Shown piece by piece: positions 17,312 through 29,321 of a DNA stretch of 64,000 bases. Under the pieces are notes generated by a model. It was not told the origin of the DNA. It ran no database searches and worked only from the letters and a program-made list of their open reading frames with translations. Positions within the stretch are counted from its first letter, which is position 1. Each line of letters begins with the position of its first letter. Location of the stretch: assembly GCF_028554725.1 (NCBI RefSeq), contig NC_071672.1:62001-126000 (forward strand). The letters run 5' to 3'. A program made the position numbers and the translations under genes. The stretch is from Zeugodacus cucurbitae. Lineage: Eukaryota; Arthropoda; Insecta; Diptera; Tephritidae.

Positions 17312-20287
17312 ATATAGTATTTTGCCGTTCATTGCATTCAAGTTAGGACATGAGCGGCAGTGTAATTGTGCGCTTTGGGTGCATGTTTTGTTGTTGAGTA
17401 AAGATGATGCAATTTGGTGTGCAATGCATAGCTGTTGAACGTTTACGTTGATTGAAGGAGACGAGTATGTTGAATTGTGTGTGATTTTTGGTCGAAAGGC
17501 TTTCAAAAAGGTAGAAGTGCTAGCTTATGAATTGGTCGTCGAATGATTCCCTTCGTTGTTCGCATGTCCACCACACGTATTTTAGAGTCCTTCCGTGGTA
17601 TACAGTTTAAAACTTTTTCAATTTGCCAATTTTGTGATGGTATATTATATTCATTGATGATGACCATTGAGTTATTTTTAATGTTTGGTTGTTCCGACTA
17701 TTTAATGCTTGTGATTTGATTCCATTTGTGTAACCTGCTTATTCCAACTGAAAATCTTCGCGCTGGGAGTGCTCTTAGTGCACTACTAATGATAAAATGT
17801 CCCGGAGTTAATGCTATCCTATAAGTGAGTACCCGAATTAACGAAAAATTCTATGTAACGAACAGGCCTGGCAATTAATGTGTTCGTTATTTCGGAAAAC
17901 TACTTTACTACCACAAAGTATGTACACTACCAGGAGTAAGTACTACCAGAAAGTATGTACACTACTAGATGTAAGTACTACCTAGTAAGTATGTACACTA
18001 TGGGTAAGAACTACCACAAAATACGTACACTACAAAAACAACAACAAAAGAAAAAAAGAATAACAAAAGGAAAAAAACAACAACAACTATAAAAACAGTC
18101 AGGAGTAAGGTACTACCCAGAGAGTATGTACACTACCAGGAGTAAGTATTACCTAGAGATTATATACACTACCAGGAGTAAGTACTACGAAACCGAAATC
18201 GAAACCGAAAGAATACATAAAATAAAATAAAATAGTTGTACGCGCGGTGTTTATTTATGCAGTACAGTATTTTGCCGTTCATTGCATTCATGTTAGGACA
18301 TGAGCTGTAGTGTAATTGTGCGCCTTGTGTGCATGTTTTGTTGTTGAGTAAAGATAATGCAATTTGGTGTGCATTGCATAGGTGTTGAACGTATTCGTTG
18401 ATTGAAGGAGGCGAGAATGTTGAATTGTGTTTGATTTGTTTTCAAATATGATTTGTTTAAAATAAAACAAAAGCAAAAACAAAAACAAAGTGTAAAGATA
18501 ATTTAGTGTGCATTGCATAGCTGTTGAACGTATTCGTTGCTTGAAGGAGGCGAGTATGTTGAATAGTGTGTGGTTTATGGTCGAAAGGCTTTCAAAAAGG
18601 TAGAAGTGCTAGCTTATGAATTGGTCGTCGAATGATTCTCTTCGTTGTTCGAATGTCCACCACACGTATTTTAGAGTCCTTCCGTGGTATACAGTTATCT
18701 TCATGGATGATGACCATTGAGTTGTTTTTGATGTTTGGTTGTTCCGACTGTTTAATGCTTGTGATTTGATTCCATTTGTGTAAGTTTCATATTTCAACTG
18801 AAAATCTTCGCTCTGGGAGTGCTCTTAGTGCACTACTAATGTTAAAATGTCCCGGTGTTAATGCTATCCTATAAGTGAGTACCCGAATTAACGAAAAACT
18901 CGATGTAACGAATAGGCCTGGCAATTAATGTGTTAGTTATTTCGGATAACTACTTTACTACCACAAAGTATGTACACTACCATGAGTAAGAACTACCACA
19001 AAATACGTACACTACAAAAACAACAACAAAAGAAAAAAGAATAACAAGAGGAAAAAAACAACAAAAACAACAACAACTATAAAAACAATCAGGAGTAAGG
19101 TACTACCCAGAGAGTATGTACACTACCAGGAGTAAGTACTACTCCTGGTAGTTGTACGCGCGGTGTTTATTTATGCAAAATAGTATTTTGCCGATCATTG
19201 CATTCATGTTAGGACATGAGCTGCAGTGTAATTGTGCGCTTTGTGTGTATGCTTTGTTGTTGAGTAAAGATAATGCAATTTGGTGTACATGGCATAGCTG
19301 GTGAACGTATTTGTTGATTGAAGGAGGCGAGTATGTTGAATTGTGTTTGATTTGTTTTAAAATATGATCTGGCACTTATGTGCCAGTCCCCAAATAAGTG
19401 GAAAGATGTTAGCGAAGCGGCAGCTTCAATTATGATAGAACTGAGACATGTACAACAGGTTAGGCGTCTGTCTGTCCGTGCCATAGAGGAGACCTAAAAT
19501 TGTCTTGTCACTCCCACGAAGTCATACTTAATCCGGTGGTTCCGTGGGAGAGTCTTGAGTTGGGAGTAGGTTAGGTTTAGCGGATTAAAGTTCCGCACTC
19601 CGGCTTTCGATGCTTCCCCCTAATATAAAACAAAAAAAAAAAATAGCTGTTGAACGTATTCGTTGATTGAAGGAGGCGAGTATGTTGAATTGTGTTTGAT
19701 TTTTGGTCGAAAGGCTTTCTAAAAGGTAGAAGTGCTAGCTTATGAATTGGTCGTCGAATGATTGCCTTCTTTGTTCGAATGTCCACCACACGTATTTTAG
19801 AGTCCTTCCAGAATAATTCGATGTAACGAACAGGCCTGGCAATTAATGTGTTCTTTATTTCGGAAAACTACTATACTACAACAAAGTATGTACACTACCA
19901 GGAGTAAGTACTACCTAGAAAGTATGTGCACTACCAGGAGTAAGTACTACCAGAAAGTATGCACACTACTAGGTATAAGTACTACCTAGAAAGTATGTTC
20001 ACTACCATGAGTAGGAACTACCACAAAATACGTACACTACAAAAACAACAACAACAAAAGAAAAAAAGAATAACAAAAGGAAAAGACAACAACAACTATG
20101 AAAACATTTCGGAATAAGGTACTACCCAGAGAGTATGTACATTACCAGGAGTAAGTACTACCTAGAGATTATGTACACTACCAGGAGTAAGTACTGCGAA
20201 ACCGAAATCGCAACCGAAAGAATATGAAGAATACATAAAATAAAATAAAATAGTTGTACGCGCGGTGTTTATTTATGCTATATAGTA
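16766..20287. repeat. Array I satellite, HOR 3 (3522 bp)
   Basis: Full-length higher-order unit with the complete LINE scrap (19369-19643) and the palindrome near 19120. It matches HOR 2 base for base over long stretches, indicating recent homogenisation. Confidence 0.92.
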
Positions 20288-20833
20288 CAAGAATGATAGA
20301 AGACAAGATTACGACATTCGTTTACAGGTAGCTGTTTTGGGTTTTGAGTTCCTGTTGAGTGACAACTTTCACGACCCAGAACACAAAAAACAAAAGACAA
20401 ATTTACAAATTGCACGGTGGTACAAAGCAATAAAACCAAAACAAAGAGCTGAAGTCAAAGCTAGTGCTTAATTATTATTTAAAATTCTAAGTGAAAAATG
20501 TATTAACTTGAAAAAGAAGTCCACAATGGCAGAATTAAACAACAATAGTACAAAAAGTCGTATATAAAGAATTTTTTTCACTTTTCCAACCAACAAAAAA
20601 GTTGGCAAAATGGCGAACTTTTCGTAACAAAACATATAATTTTAATTATAAATATGCATTATTGAATTGGATCATTTTATAAATGAAGATTTTAAGAATT
20701 ACGTTCATTGTGATATTTTATCTGCACATTATTCAAGTTGGTTCACTATGTTTCACATTTCTTCTGTTGCCTATTCCCATTCGTGGGTCGTGAACGCTTC
20801 AGTCTGTCGTAATCTTGTCTTCTATCATTCTTG
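20288..20833. mobile_element. P/hAT-like TIR element copy in HOR 4
   Basis: 546 bp with perfectly matching 29-bp ends in this copy (AATCTTGTC at the right end). Confidence 0.8.
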
Positions 20834-23815
20834 ATATAGTATTTTGCCGTTCATTGCATTCAAGTTAGGACATGAGCGGCAGTGTAATTGTGCGCTTTGG
20901 GTGCATGTTTTGTTGTTGAGTAAAGATGATGCAATTTGGTGTGCAATGCATAGCTGTTGAACGTTTTCGTTGATTGAAGGAGACGAGTATGTTGAATTGT
21001 GTGTGATTTTTGGTCGAAAGGCTTTCAAAAAGGTAGAAGTGCTAGCTTATGAATTGGTCGTCGAATGATTCCCTTCGTTGTTCGCATGTCCACCACACGT
21101 ATTTTAGAGTCCTTCCGTGGTATACAGTTTAAAACTTTTTCAATTTGCCAATTTTGTGATGGTATATTATATTCATTGATGATGACCATTGAGTTATTTT
21201 TAATGTTTGGTTGTTCCGACTATTTAATGCTTGTGATTTGATTCCATTTGTGTAACCTGCTTATTCCAACTGAAAATCTTCGCGCTGGGAGTGCTCTTAG
21301 TGCACTACTAATGATAAAATGTCCCGGAGTTAATGCTATCCTATAAGTGAGTACCCGAATTAACGAAAAATTCTATGTAACGAACAGGCCTGGCAATTAA
21401 TGTGTTCGTTATTTCGGAAAACTACTTTACTACCACAAAGTATGTACACTACCAGGAGTAAGTACTACCAGGAAGTATGTACACTACTAGATGTAAGTAC
21501 TACCTAGTAAGTATGTACACTATGGGTAAGAACTACCACAAAATACGTACACTACAAAAACAACAACAAAAGAAAAAAAAGAATAACAAAAGGAAAAAAA
21601 CAACAACAACTATAAAAACAGTCAGGAGTAAGGTACTACCCAGAGAGTATGTACACTACCAGGAGTAAGTATTACCTAGAGATTATATACACTACCAGGA
21701 GTAAGTACTACGAAACCGAAATCGAAACCGAAAGAATACATAAAATAAAATAAAATAGTTGTACGCGCGGTGTTTATTTATGCAGTACAGTATTTTGCCG
21801 TTCATTGCATTCATGTTAGGACATGAGCTGTAGTGTAATTGTGCGCCTTGTGTGCATGTTTTGTTGTTGAGTAAAGATAATGCAATTTGGTGTGCATTGC
21901 ATAGGTGTTGAACGTATTCGTTGATTGAAGGAGGCGAGAATGTTGAATTGTGTTTGATTTGTTTTTAAATATGATTTGTTTAAAATAAAACAAAAGCAAA
22001 AACAAAAACAAAGTGTAAAGATAATTTAGTGTGCATTGCATAGCTGTTGAACGTATTCGTTGCTTGAAGGAGGCGAGTATGTTGAATAGTGTGTGGTTTT
22101 TGGTCGAAAGGCTTTCAAAAAGGTAGAAGTGCTAGCTTATGAATTGGTCGTCGAATGATTCTCTTCGTTGTTCGAATGTCCACCACACGTATTTTAGAGT
22201 CCTTCCGTGGTATACAGTTATCTTCATGGATGATGACCATTGAGTTGTTTTTGATGTTTGGTTGTTCCGACTGTTTAATGCTTGTGATTTGATTCCATTT
22301 GTGTAAGTTTCATATTTCAACTGAAAATCTTCGCTCTGGGAGTGCTCTTAGTGCACTACTAATGATAAAATGTCCCGGTGTTAATGCTATCCTATAAGTG
22401 AGTACCCGAATTAACGAAAAACTCGATGTAACGAACAGGTTTGGCAATTAATGTGTTAGTTATTTCGGATAACTACTTTACTACCACAAAGTATGTACAC
22501 TACCATGAGTAAGAACTACCACAAAATACGTACACTACAAAAACAACAACAAAAGAAAAAAGAATAACAAAAGGAAAAAAACAACAAAAACAACAACAAC
22601 TATAAAAACAATCAGGAGTAAGGTACTACCCAGAGAGTATGTACACTACCAGGAGTAAGTACTACTCCTGGTAGTTGTACGCGCGGTGTTTATTTATGCA
22701 AAATAGTATTTTGCCGATCATTGCATTCATGTTAGGACATGAGCTGCAGTGTAATTGTGCGCTTTGTGTGTATGCTTTGTTGTTGAGTAAAGATAATGCA
22801 ATTTGGTGTAGATGGCATAGCTGGTGAACGTATTTGTTGATTGAAGGAGGCGAGTATGTTGAATTGTGTTTGATTTGTTTTAAAATATGATCTGGCACTT
22901 ATGTGCCAGTCCCCAAATAAGTGGAAAGATGTTAGCGAAGCGGCAGCTTCAATTATGATAGAACTGAGACATGTACAACAGGTTAGGCGTCTGTCTGTCC
23001 GTGCCATAGAGGAGACCTAAAATTGTCTTGTCACTCCCACGAAGTCATACTTAATCCGGTGGTTCCGTGGGAGAGTCTTGAGTTGGGAGTAGGTTAGGTT
23101 TAGCGGATTAAAGTTCCGCACTCCGGCTTTCGATGCTTCCCCCTAATATAAAACAAAAAAAAAAAAAAAAATAGCTGTTGAACGTATTCGTTGATTGAAG
23201 GAGGCGAGTATGTTGAATTGTGTTTGATTTTTGGTCGAAAGGCTTTCTAAAAGGTAGAAGTGCTAGCTTATGAATTGGTCGTTGAATGATTGCCTTCTTT
23301 GTTCGAATGTCCACCACACGTATTTTAGAGTCCTTCCAGAATAATTCGATGTAACGAACAGGCCTGGCAATTAATGTGTTCTTTATTTCGGAAAACTACT
23401 ATACTACAACAAAGTATGTACACTACCAGGAGTAAGTACTACCTAGAAAGTATGTGCACTACCAGGAGTAAGTACTACCAGAAAGTATGCACACTACTAG
23501 GTGTAAGTACTACCTAGGAAGTATGTTCACTACCATGAGTAGGAACTACCACAAAATACGTACACTACAAAAACAACAACAACAAAAGAAAAAAAGAATA
23601 ACAAAAGGAAAAGACAACAACAACTATGAAAACATTTCGGAATAAGGTACTACCCAGAGAGTATGTACATTACCAGGAGTAAGTACTACCTAGAGATTAT
23701 GTACACTACCAGGAGTAAGTAATGCGAAACCGAAATCGCAACCGAAAGAATATGAAGAATACATAAAATAAAATAAAATAGTTGTACGCGCGGTGTTTAT
23801 TTATGCAATATAGTA
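20288..23815. repeat. Array I satellite, HOR 4 (3528 bp)
   Basis: Full-length unit with LINE scrap (22891-23171, A-run of about 18) and palindrome near 22643. Carries private changes, e.g. GTTGAATGATTG near 23281. Confidence 0.92.
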
Positions 23816-24353
23816 CAAGAATGATAGAAGACAAGATTACGACATTCGTTTACAGGTAGCTGTTTTGGGTTTTGAGTTCCTGTTGAGTGACAACTTTCAC
23901 GACCCAGAACACAAAAAACAAAAGACAAATTTACAAATTGCACGGTGGTACAAAGCAATAAAACCAAAACAAAGAGCTGAAGTCAATTAATTATTATTTA
24001 AAATTCTAAGTGAAAAATGTATTAACTTGAAAAAGAAGTCCACAATGGCAGAATTAAACAACAATAGTACAAAAAAGTCGTATATAAAGAATTTTTTTCA
24101 CTTTTCCAACCAACAAAAAAGTTGGCAAAATGGCGAACTTTTCGTAACAAAACATATAATTTTAATTATAAATATGCATTATTGAATTGGATCATTTTAT
24201 AAATGAAGATTTTAAGAATTACGTTCATTGTGATATTTTATCTGCACATTATTCAATTTGGTTCACTATGTTTCACATTTCTTCTGTTGCCTATTCCCAT
24301 TCGTGGGTCGTGAACGCTTCAGTCTGTCGTAATCTTGTCTTCTATCATTCTTG
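23816..24353. mobile_element. P/hAT-like TIR element copy in HOR 5
   Basis: 538 bp. It lacks the AGCTAGTGC stretch present in the other copies (near 23985) and has perfect ends. Confidence 0.8.
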
Positions 24354-25529
24354 ATATAGTATTTTGCCGTTCATTGCATTCAAGTTAGGACATGAGCGGC
24401 AGTGTAATTGTGCGCTTTGGGTGCATGTTTTGTTGTTGAGTAAAGATGATGCAATTTGGTGTGCAATGCATAGCTGTTGAACGTTTTCGTTGATTGAAGG
24501 AGACGAGTATGTTGAATTGTGTGTGATTTTTGGTCGAAAGGCTTTCAAAAAAATTTTAGAGTCCTTCCGTGGTATACAGTTTAAAACTTTTTCAATTTGC
24601 CATTTTTGTGATGGTATATTATATTCATTGATGATGACCATTGAGTTATTTTTAATGTTTGGTTGTTCCGACTATTTAATGCTTGTGATTTGATTCCATT
24701 TGTGTAACCTGCTTATTCCAACTGAAAATCTTCGCGCTGGGAGTGCTCTTAGTGCACTACTAATGATAAAATGTCCCGGAGTTAATGCTATCCTATAAGT
24801 GAGTACCCGAATTAACGAAAAATTCTATGTAACGAACAGGCCTGGCAATTAATGTGTTCGTTATTTCGGAAAACTACTTTACTACCACAAAGTATGTACA
24901 CTACCAGGAGTAAGTACTACAAGAAAGTATGTACACTACTAGATGTAAGTACTACCTAGTAAGTATGTACACTATGGGTAAGAACTACCACAAAATACGT
25001 ACACTACAAAAACAACAACAAAAGAAAAAAAGAATAACAAAAGGAAAAAAACAACAACAACTATAAAAACAGTCAGGAGTAAGGTACTACCCAGAGAGTA
25101 TGTACACTACCAGGAGTAAGTACTAACTAGAGATTATGTGCCCTAGAGATCAGGAGTAAGGTACTACCCAGAGAGTATGTACATTACCAGGAGTAAGTAC
25201 TACCTAGAGATTATGTACACTACCCGGAGTAAGTACTACGAAACCGAAATCGAAACCGAAAGAATATGAAGAATACATAAAATAAAATAGTTGTACGCGC
25301 GGTGTTTATTTATGCAAAATAGTATTTTGCCGATCATTGCATTCATGTTAGGACATGAACTGTAGTGTAATTGTGCGCTTTGTGTGCATGTTTTGTTGTT
25401 GAGTAAAGATAATGCAATCTGGTATGCATTGCATAGCTGTTGAACGTATTCGTTGATTGAAGGAGGCGAGTATGTTGAATTGTGTTTGATTTGTTTTTAA
25501 ATATGATTTGTTTAAAATAAATCAAAAAC
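23816..25529. repeat. Array I satellite, HOR 5 (partial) and transition
   Basis: Last TIR-element-bearing unit. Monomer a has a deletion of about 80 bp at 24549, where the sequence jumps from GGCTTTCAAAAA to ATTTTAGAGTCC. The minisatellite is rearranged at 25125-25200 (GTGCCCTAGAGATCAGG is unique here). From about 25310 the monomer is of array II type. It ends at the element R insertion. Confidence 0.85.
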
Positions 25530-26978
25530 AACAAGTAAGGAAGGGCTAAGTTCGGGTGTAACCGAACATTTTATACTCTCGCAATTTATTGATGTAATTT
25601 TATAAAGACAACACAATTCGACCCATATATTCGGCATAAAGTTCAATAGAATAACGAAAATCATCATAAATAGTATATGGGGACTGAGGTAATTCCTAAA
25701 CCGATTTCACTCGTTTTCACCACCAAGATACAACGTATCGAAGACTATACGCTCACTTAATTTAATATTACTTATAATTAGGTATATGGGATCTGGGGGA
25801 AGTTATGACCCAATTTTTACCATTTCAGGTACAGAGAGAAACTGTTATAAGAAAAAAATTCAGAGGGAATGAATTACATTAAAATATCTGAGGGATTTAC
25901 CTATATTTTCGGTGAAAAATTAACCTTAGGCACTGAGTTCTTCATGTTTGATATCAGGGGCCTTGAAAAGTCATGGTTCGATTTTGACAATTTTTCCACA
26001 AGTGATGTCACAGCTCAAATACAGTATTTGTGTAAAGTTTTATTCCGCTAGCTTCATTGGTTCCTTATGAATACATTATAAAGTGAACGAATCAGATGGA
26101 ATTCAAAATTGGGTTATATGGGAAGTAGACGTAGTTGTGAACCGATTTCGCCCATATTCCGCCTGTGTCATCAGGGTGTCAAGAAAGTGTTATGTACCGA
26201 ATTTCATTGAAATCGGTCGAATAGTTCTTGAGATATGGTTTTTGACCCATAAGTGGGCGACGCCACACCCATTTTCCATTTTGTAAAAAAATCTCAGTGC
26301 AGATTTCTTCTGCCTTTTCTTATGTAAAATTTGGTGTTTCTGACGTTTTTCGTTAGGGAGTTAACCCACTTTTAGTAATTTTCAACCTAACCTTTGTATG
26401 GGAGGTGGGCGTGGTTATTATCCGATTTCTTTCATTTTTGGACTGTATAAGGAAATGGCTAAAAGAAACGACTGCAGAAAGTTTGGCTTATATAGCTTTA
26501 TTGGTTTGCGAGTTATATCCAAAAAACCTATTTTGGGCGGGGTCACGCCCACTTTTCCAAAAAAATTACATCCAAATGTGCTCCTCCCTAATGGGATCCT
26601 ATGTTCCAAATTTCATTTTCATAACTTTATTTATGGCTTAGTTATGACACTGTATAGGTTTTCGGTTTCCTCCATTTTGTGGGCGTGGCAGTTTACCGAT
26701 TTTGCCCATTTTCGAAAGCAACCTCCTCAGGGTGCCAAGGAACATGTGTTCCAAGTTTCATTAAGATGTCTTAATTTTTACTCAAGTTATCGCTTGCACG
26801 GACAGACGGACAGACGGACAGACGGACGGACAGACATCCGGATTTGAAATCTACTCGTCATCCTGATCATTTATGTATATATAACCCCATATCTAACTCT
26901 TATATTTCTTGGTGACACAAACAACCGTTATGTGAACAAAACTATGATACTCTGTGCAACAGGTTGCGAGAGTATAAA
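25530..26978. mobile_element. Element R copy 1 (unclassified TIR-type repeat, 1.45 kb)
   Basis: Begins AACAAGTAAGGAAGGGC and contains TTTTATACTCTCGCAA near the left end, mirrored by TTGCGAGAGTATAAAA at the right end: a perfect 16-bp inverted repeat. The left end carries about 40 extra bases, so the right end appears truncated. Inside are three degenerate modules with GTGGGCG-type boxes and a (GGACAGAC)n tract near 26798-26835. No transposase is encoded. Flanks are AAATCAAAAACAA on the left and ACAAAGTGTAAAGAG on the right (junction types L1 and R1), with a possible AAAAACAA duplication. The family is unknown to me. Confidence 0.8.
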
Positions 26979-27544
26979 AACAAAGTGTAAAGAGAATTTA
27001 GTGTGCATTGCATAGCTGTTGAACGTATTCGTTGATTGATGGAGGCGAGTATGTTGAATTGTGTTTGATTTTTGGTCGAAAGGCTTTCAAAAAGTTAGAA
27101 GTGCTAGCTTTTGAATTGGTCGTCAAATGATTCCCTTCGTTGTTCGAATGTCCACCACACGTATTTTAGAGTCCTTCCGTGGTATACAGTTATCTTCATG
27201 GATGATGACCATTGAGTTGTTTTTGATGTTTGGTTGTTCCGACTGTTTAATGCTTGTGATTTGATTCCATTTGTGTAAGTTTCATATTTCAACTAAAAAT
27301 CTTCGCTCTGGGAGTGCTCTTAGTGCACTACTAATGATAAAATGTCCCGGTGTTAATGCTATCCTATAAGTGAGTACCCGAATTAACGAAAAATTCGATG
27401 TAACGAACAGGCCTAGCAATTAATGTGTTCGTTATTTCGGAAAACTACTTTACTACCACAAAGTATGTACTCTACCAGGAGTAAGTACTACGAAACCGAA
27501 AGAATATGTAGAATACATAAAATAAAATAAAATAGTTGTACGCG
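26979..27544. repeat. Satellite monomer between element R and LTR element 2
   Basis: Array II type monomer, from AAAGTGTAAAGAG to GTTGTACGCG. The LTR element inserted at the CGCG that normally reads GTACGCGCGGTG. Confidence 0.88.
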
Positions 27545-27919
27545 AGTTATGTTCCGTACCCAAATTTAAACAGATCATACTCATATTGTAAACACACTAT
27601 TATAATAAGCACACTTAATAATAATAAACACACTTCAATCCCACATTCCAAAACTTCCCACATTCCTATACACATTACACATATCCTAACTTCCATATCC
27701 ACACTTTTCCCAGGCACTCACTTTCCACAAATCCCAGGCACTCACTTCCCACAATCCACTTAGCATATTTGAAGTTACCGACTTACTTTGATGATCTATT
27801 CATTCATAGTCAGTCTTAAGATTGGATCAGAATAAAAATTATAACCAGGAGAATTTCATTTATTCGGTTTTATTTAAAACTCTGTAGAATCAACCTAAGT
27901 TGAGTCTAGAAACTTTAGT
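27545..27919 (+). repeat. LTR element 2, 5' LTR
   Basis: Starts AGTTATGTTCCGTACCC, ends GAAACTTTAGT. The phrase CCCAGGCACTCACTTTCCAC is duplicated in tandem (about 27712-27755), which explains its 24 extra bases over the 3' LTR. AATAAA at 27831-27836. Confidence 0.93.
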
Positions 27920-27930
27920 GGCGCAGTCGG
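27919..27930 (+). promoter_or_regulatory. Primer-binding site, tRNA-Ser-like
   Basis: TGGCGCAGTCGG overlaps the last base of the LTR. This form is known from Drosophila Gypsy-group elements primed by a serine tRNA; the tRNA assignment here is by analogy. Confidence 0.75.
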
Positions 27931-28204
27931 CAAACGACCCGAAAAAGTTCCATTATAAAAAAAGTTTTAACACAAAAGTGGTGTAATAAAAATTTATTAC
28001 AAATAAAAAACTAACAGATTAATGTGTCATAAATGTGCAAAAACAGCGTAATTGATAAATAAAAATCAGTGACTACAAAAAGATTTTAGTAAAACATTAT
28101 TTGTGAAAGAAAAACTTAATGAATACGAAAAAATCGGTAATTAGCTAAAAAAAAAAAACTATAATTTTGAATCCAATTTATAAAATACATACATATATCA
28201 ATAA
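27931..28204 (+). other. LTR element 2 leader
   Basis: A-rich noncoding stretch between primer site and gag. No structure or ORF stands out. Confidence 0.7.
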
Positions 28205-29321
28205 ATGACACACAAATTTGATGTAAATAGAAAAATGAATAGTGAACAAATTGAAGAGCTTCAACTCATGATCAGTCGACAAGAAGCTATTATTGAGCAA
28301 CAACAATTAAAACTCCAAGAGCTTGATAATACAATTAAAACTCAAGCACACCATATACAAAACCAAGGTGCTACAACAGCAGCAATGCAGGAGTTAGTAC
28401 AACAACAAACACTTATCTCTAAATAATAGAGACAAATTACAACAGTTCCGCCACTTGAAACAGTTGGAGGGAACAAGCCATCTAATGCAGTTTACAAAGT
28501 CGGTGGAAAGAACATTAGGCTTGTGTTCTGATGATCCAGCTGTACAGGAGTTTGGACTACAAATAATAATCCAGGAAAAAATATGCGGTGATGCAGCTAA
28601 ATGTCTCCGTGAAATAAAGTAAAATGCTACTTGGGAAGAAATAAAAAAGAAATTGAAAGAACATCTTCATCCAAGGACAACGTATGGCGAAATATATAAT
28701 AAGTGTAGATATATCAAAGTGAGTAATTTACGAGAACTTTTAAGTATATTTATTACAGCAAAATACGATCTGCTAGAACTACAATTTTTTGACGATGACA
28801 AAAAAGATATGTATGAACCGCATAATATAGAACGAGACTTTATTGACCTTCTCTTAGACAAAATACATCCATCAACTAGAGCTCTTATGACTGAAACGAA
28901 TACTCTTGACCAAATTAAAGAAAAATATACAAAATACAAGCTTTTAGATGAAAATAATACGATTGCTTTTGGCCACCGTAAGACCACAAGTAAACCCCAA
29001 TACAATTCGAATAATAAGACACAAAATAACAATTACAACAACAATAGTAACCAAAAGTACGACTGTTCGAATAGCAACAATTACAAATTAAACAGAAATA
29101 ATTACAGGACGGATAATAATTATCACAAATTTAATGATAATAAGTCGAACAACACAAAACAGTATAATTCACATAATTCAACTCAAACAAAAATGTCCTA
29201 TATGACTATTGACCCGACTGAACCAATGGAGATCCAAAATATTGAAGATCAATATAAAACTGACGGAACAAATGAAAGCATAAATTTTCACGAAGAGCCT
29301 CGGAATCAAGATTACCAATAA
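28205..29321 (+). pseudogene. gag: LTR element 2 Gag, broken
   Basis: Remains of a Gag structural protein. The first 73 codons (28205-28426) are a Gln/Glu-rich coiled coil (LQLMISRQEAIIEQQQLKLQ) ending in TAA TAG. The next recognisable part is in another frame (28428-28619: KSVERTLGLCSDDPAVQ, IIIQEKICGDAAKCL), so at least one frameshift intervenes. That frame is stopped by TAA at 28620-28622. It then continues (NATWEEIKKKLKEHLHP...) to 29321 through a capsid-like part and a long Asn/Tyr/Lys-rich tail. I see no zinc knuckle. The listed span joins fragments of one ancient gene; no functional Gag can be made. Confidence 0.85.
29282..29288 (+). promoter_or_regulatory. Candidate -1 frameshift heptamer, LTR element 2
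   Basis: A AAT TTT in gag phase (codons AAT at 29283, TTT at 29286), 31 bases before the gag stop. The -1 frame from 29288 is open into the protease. I see no strong downstream stem, so support is weaker than for the errantivirus site. Confidence 0.55.

Noticed and set aside
28424..28429. Tandem stops TAA TAG in element 2 gag as a programmed readthrough site
   Set aside because: The downstream Gag-like sequence is in a different frame and is stopped again at 28620, so decay is simpler.
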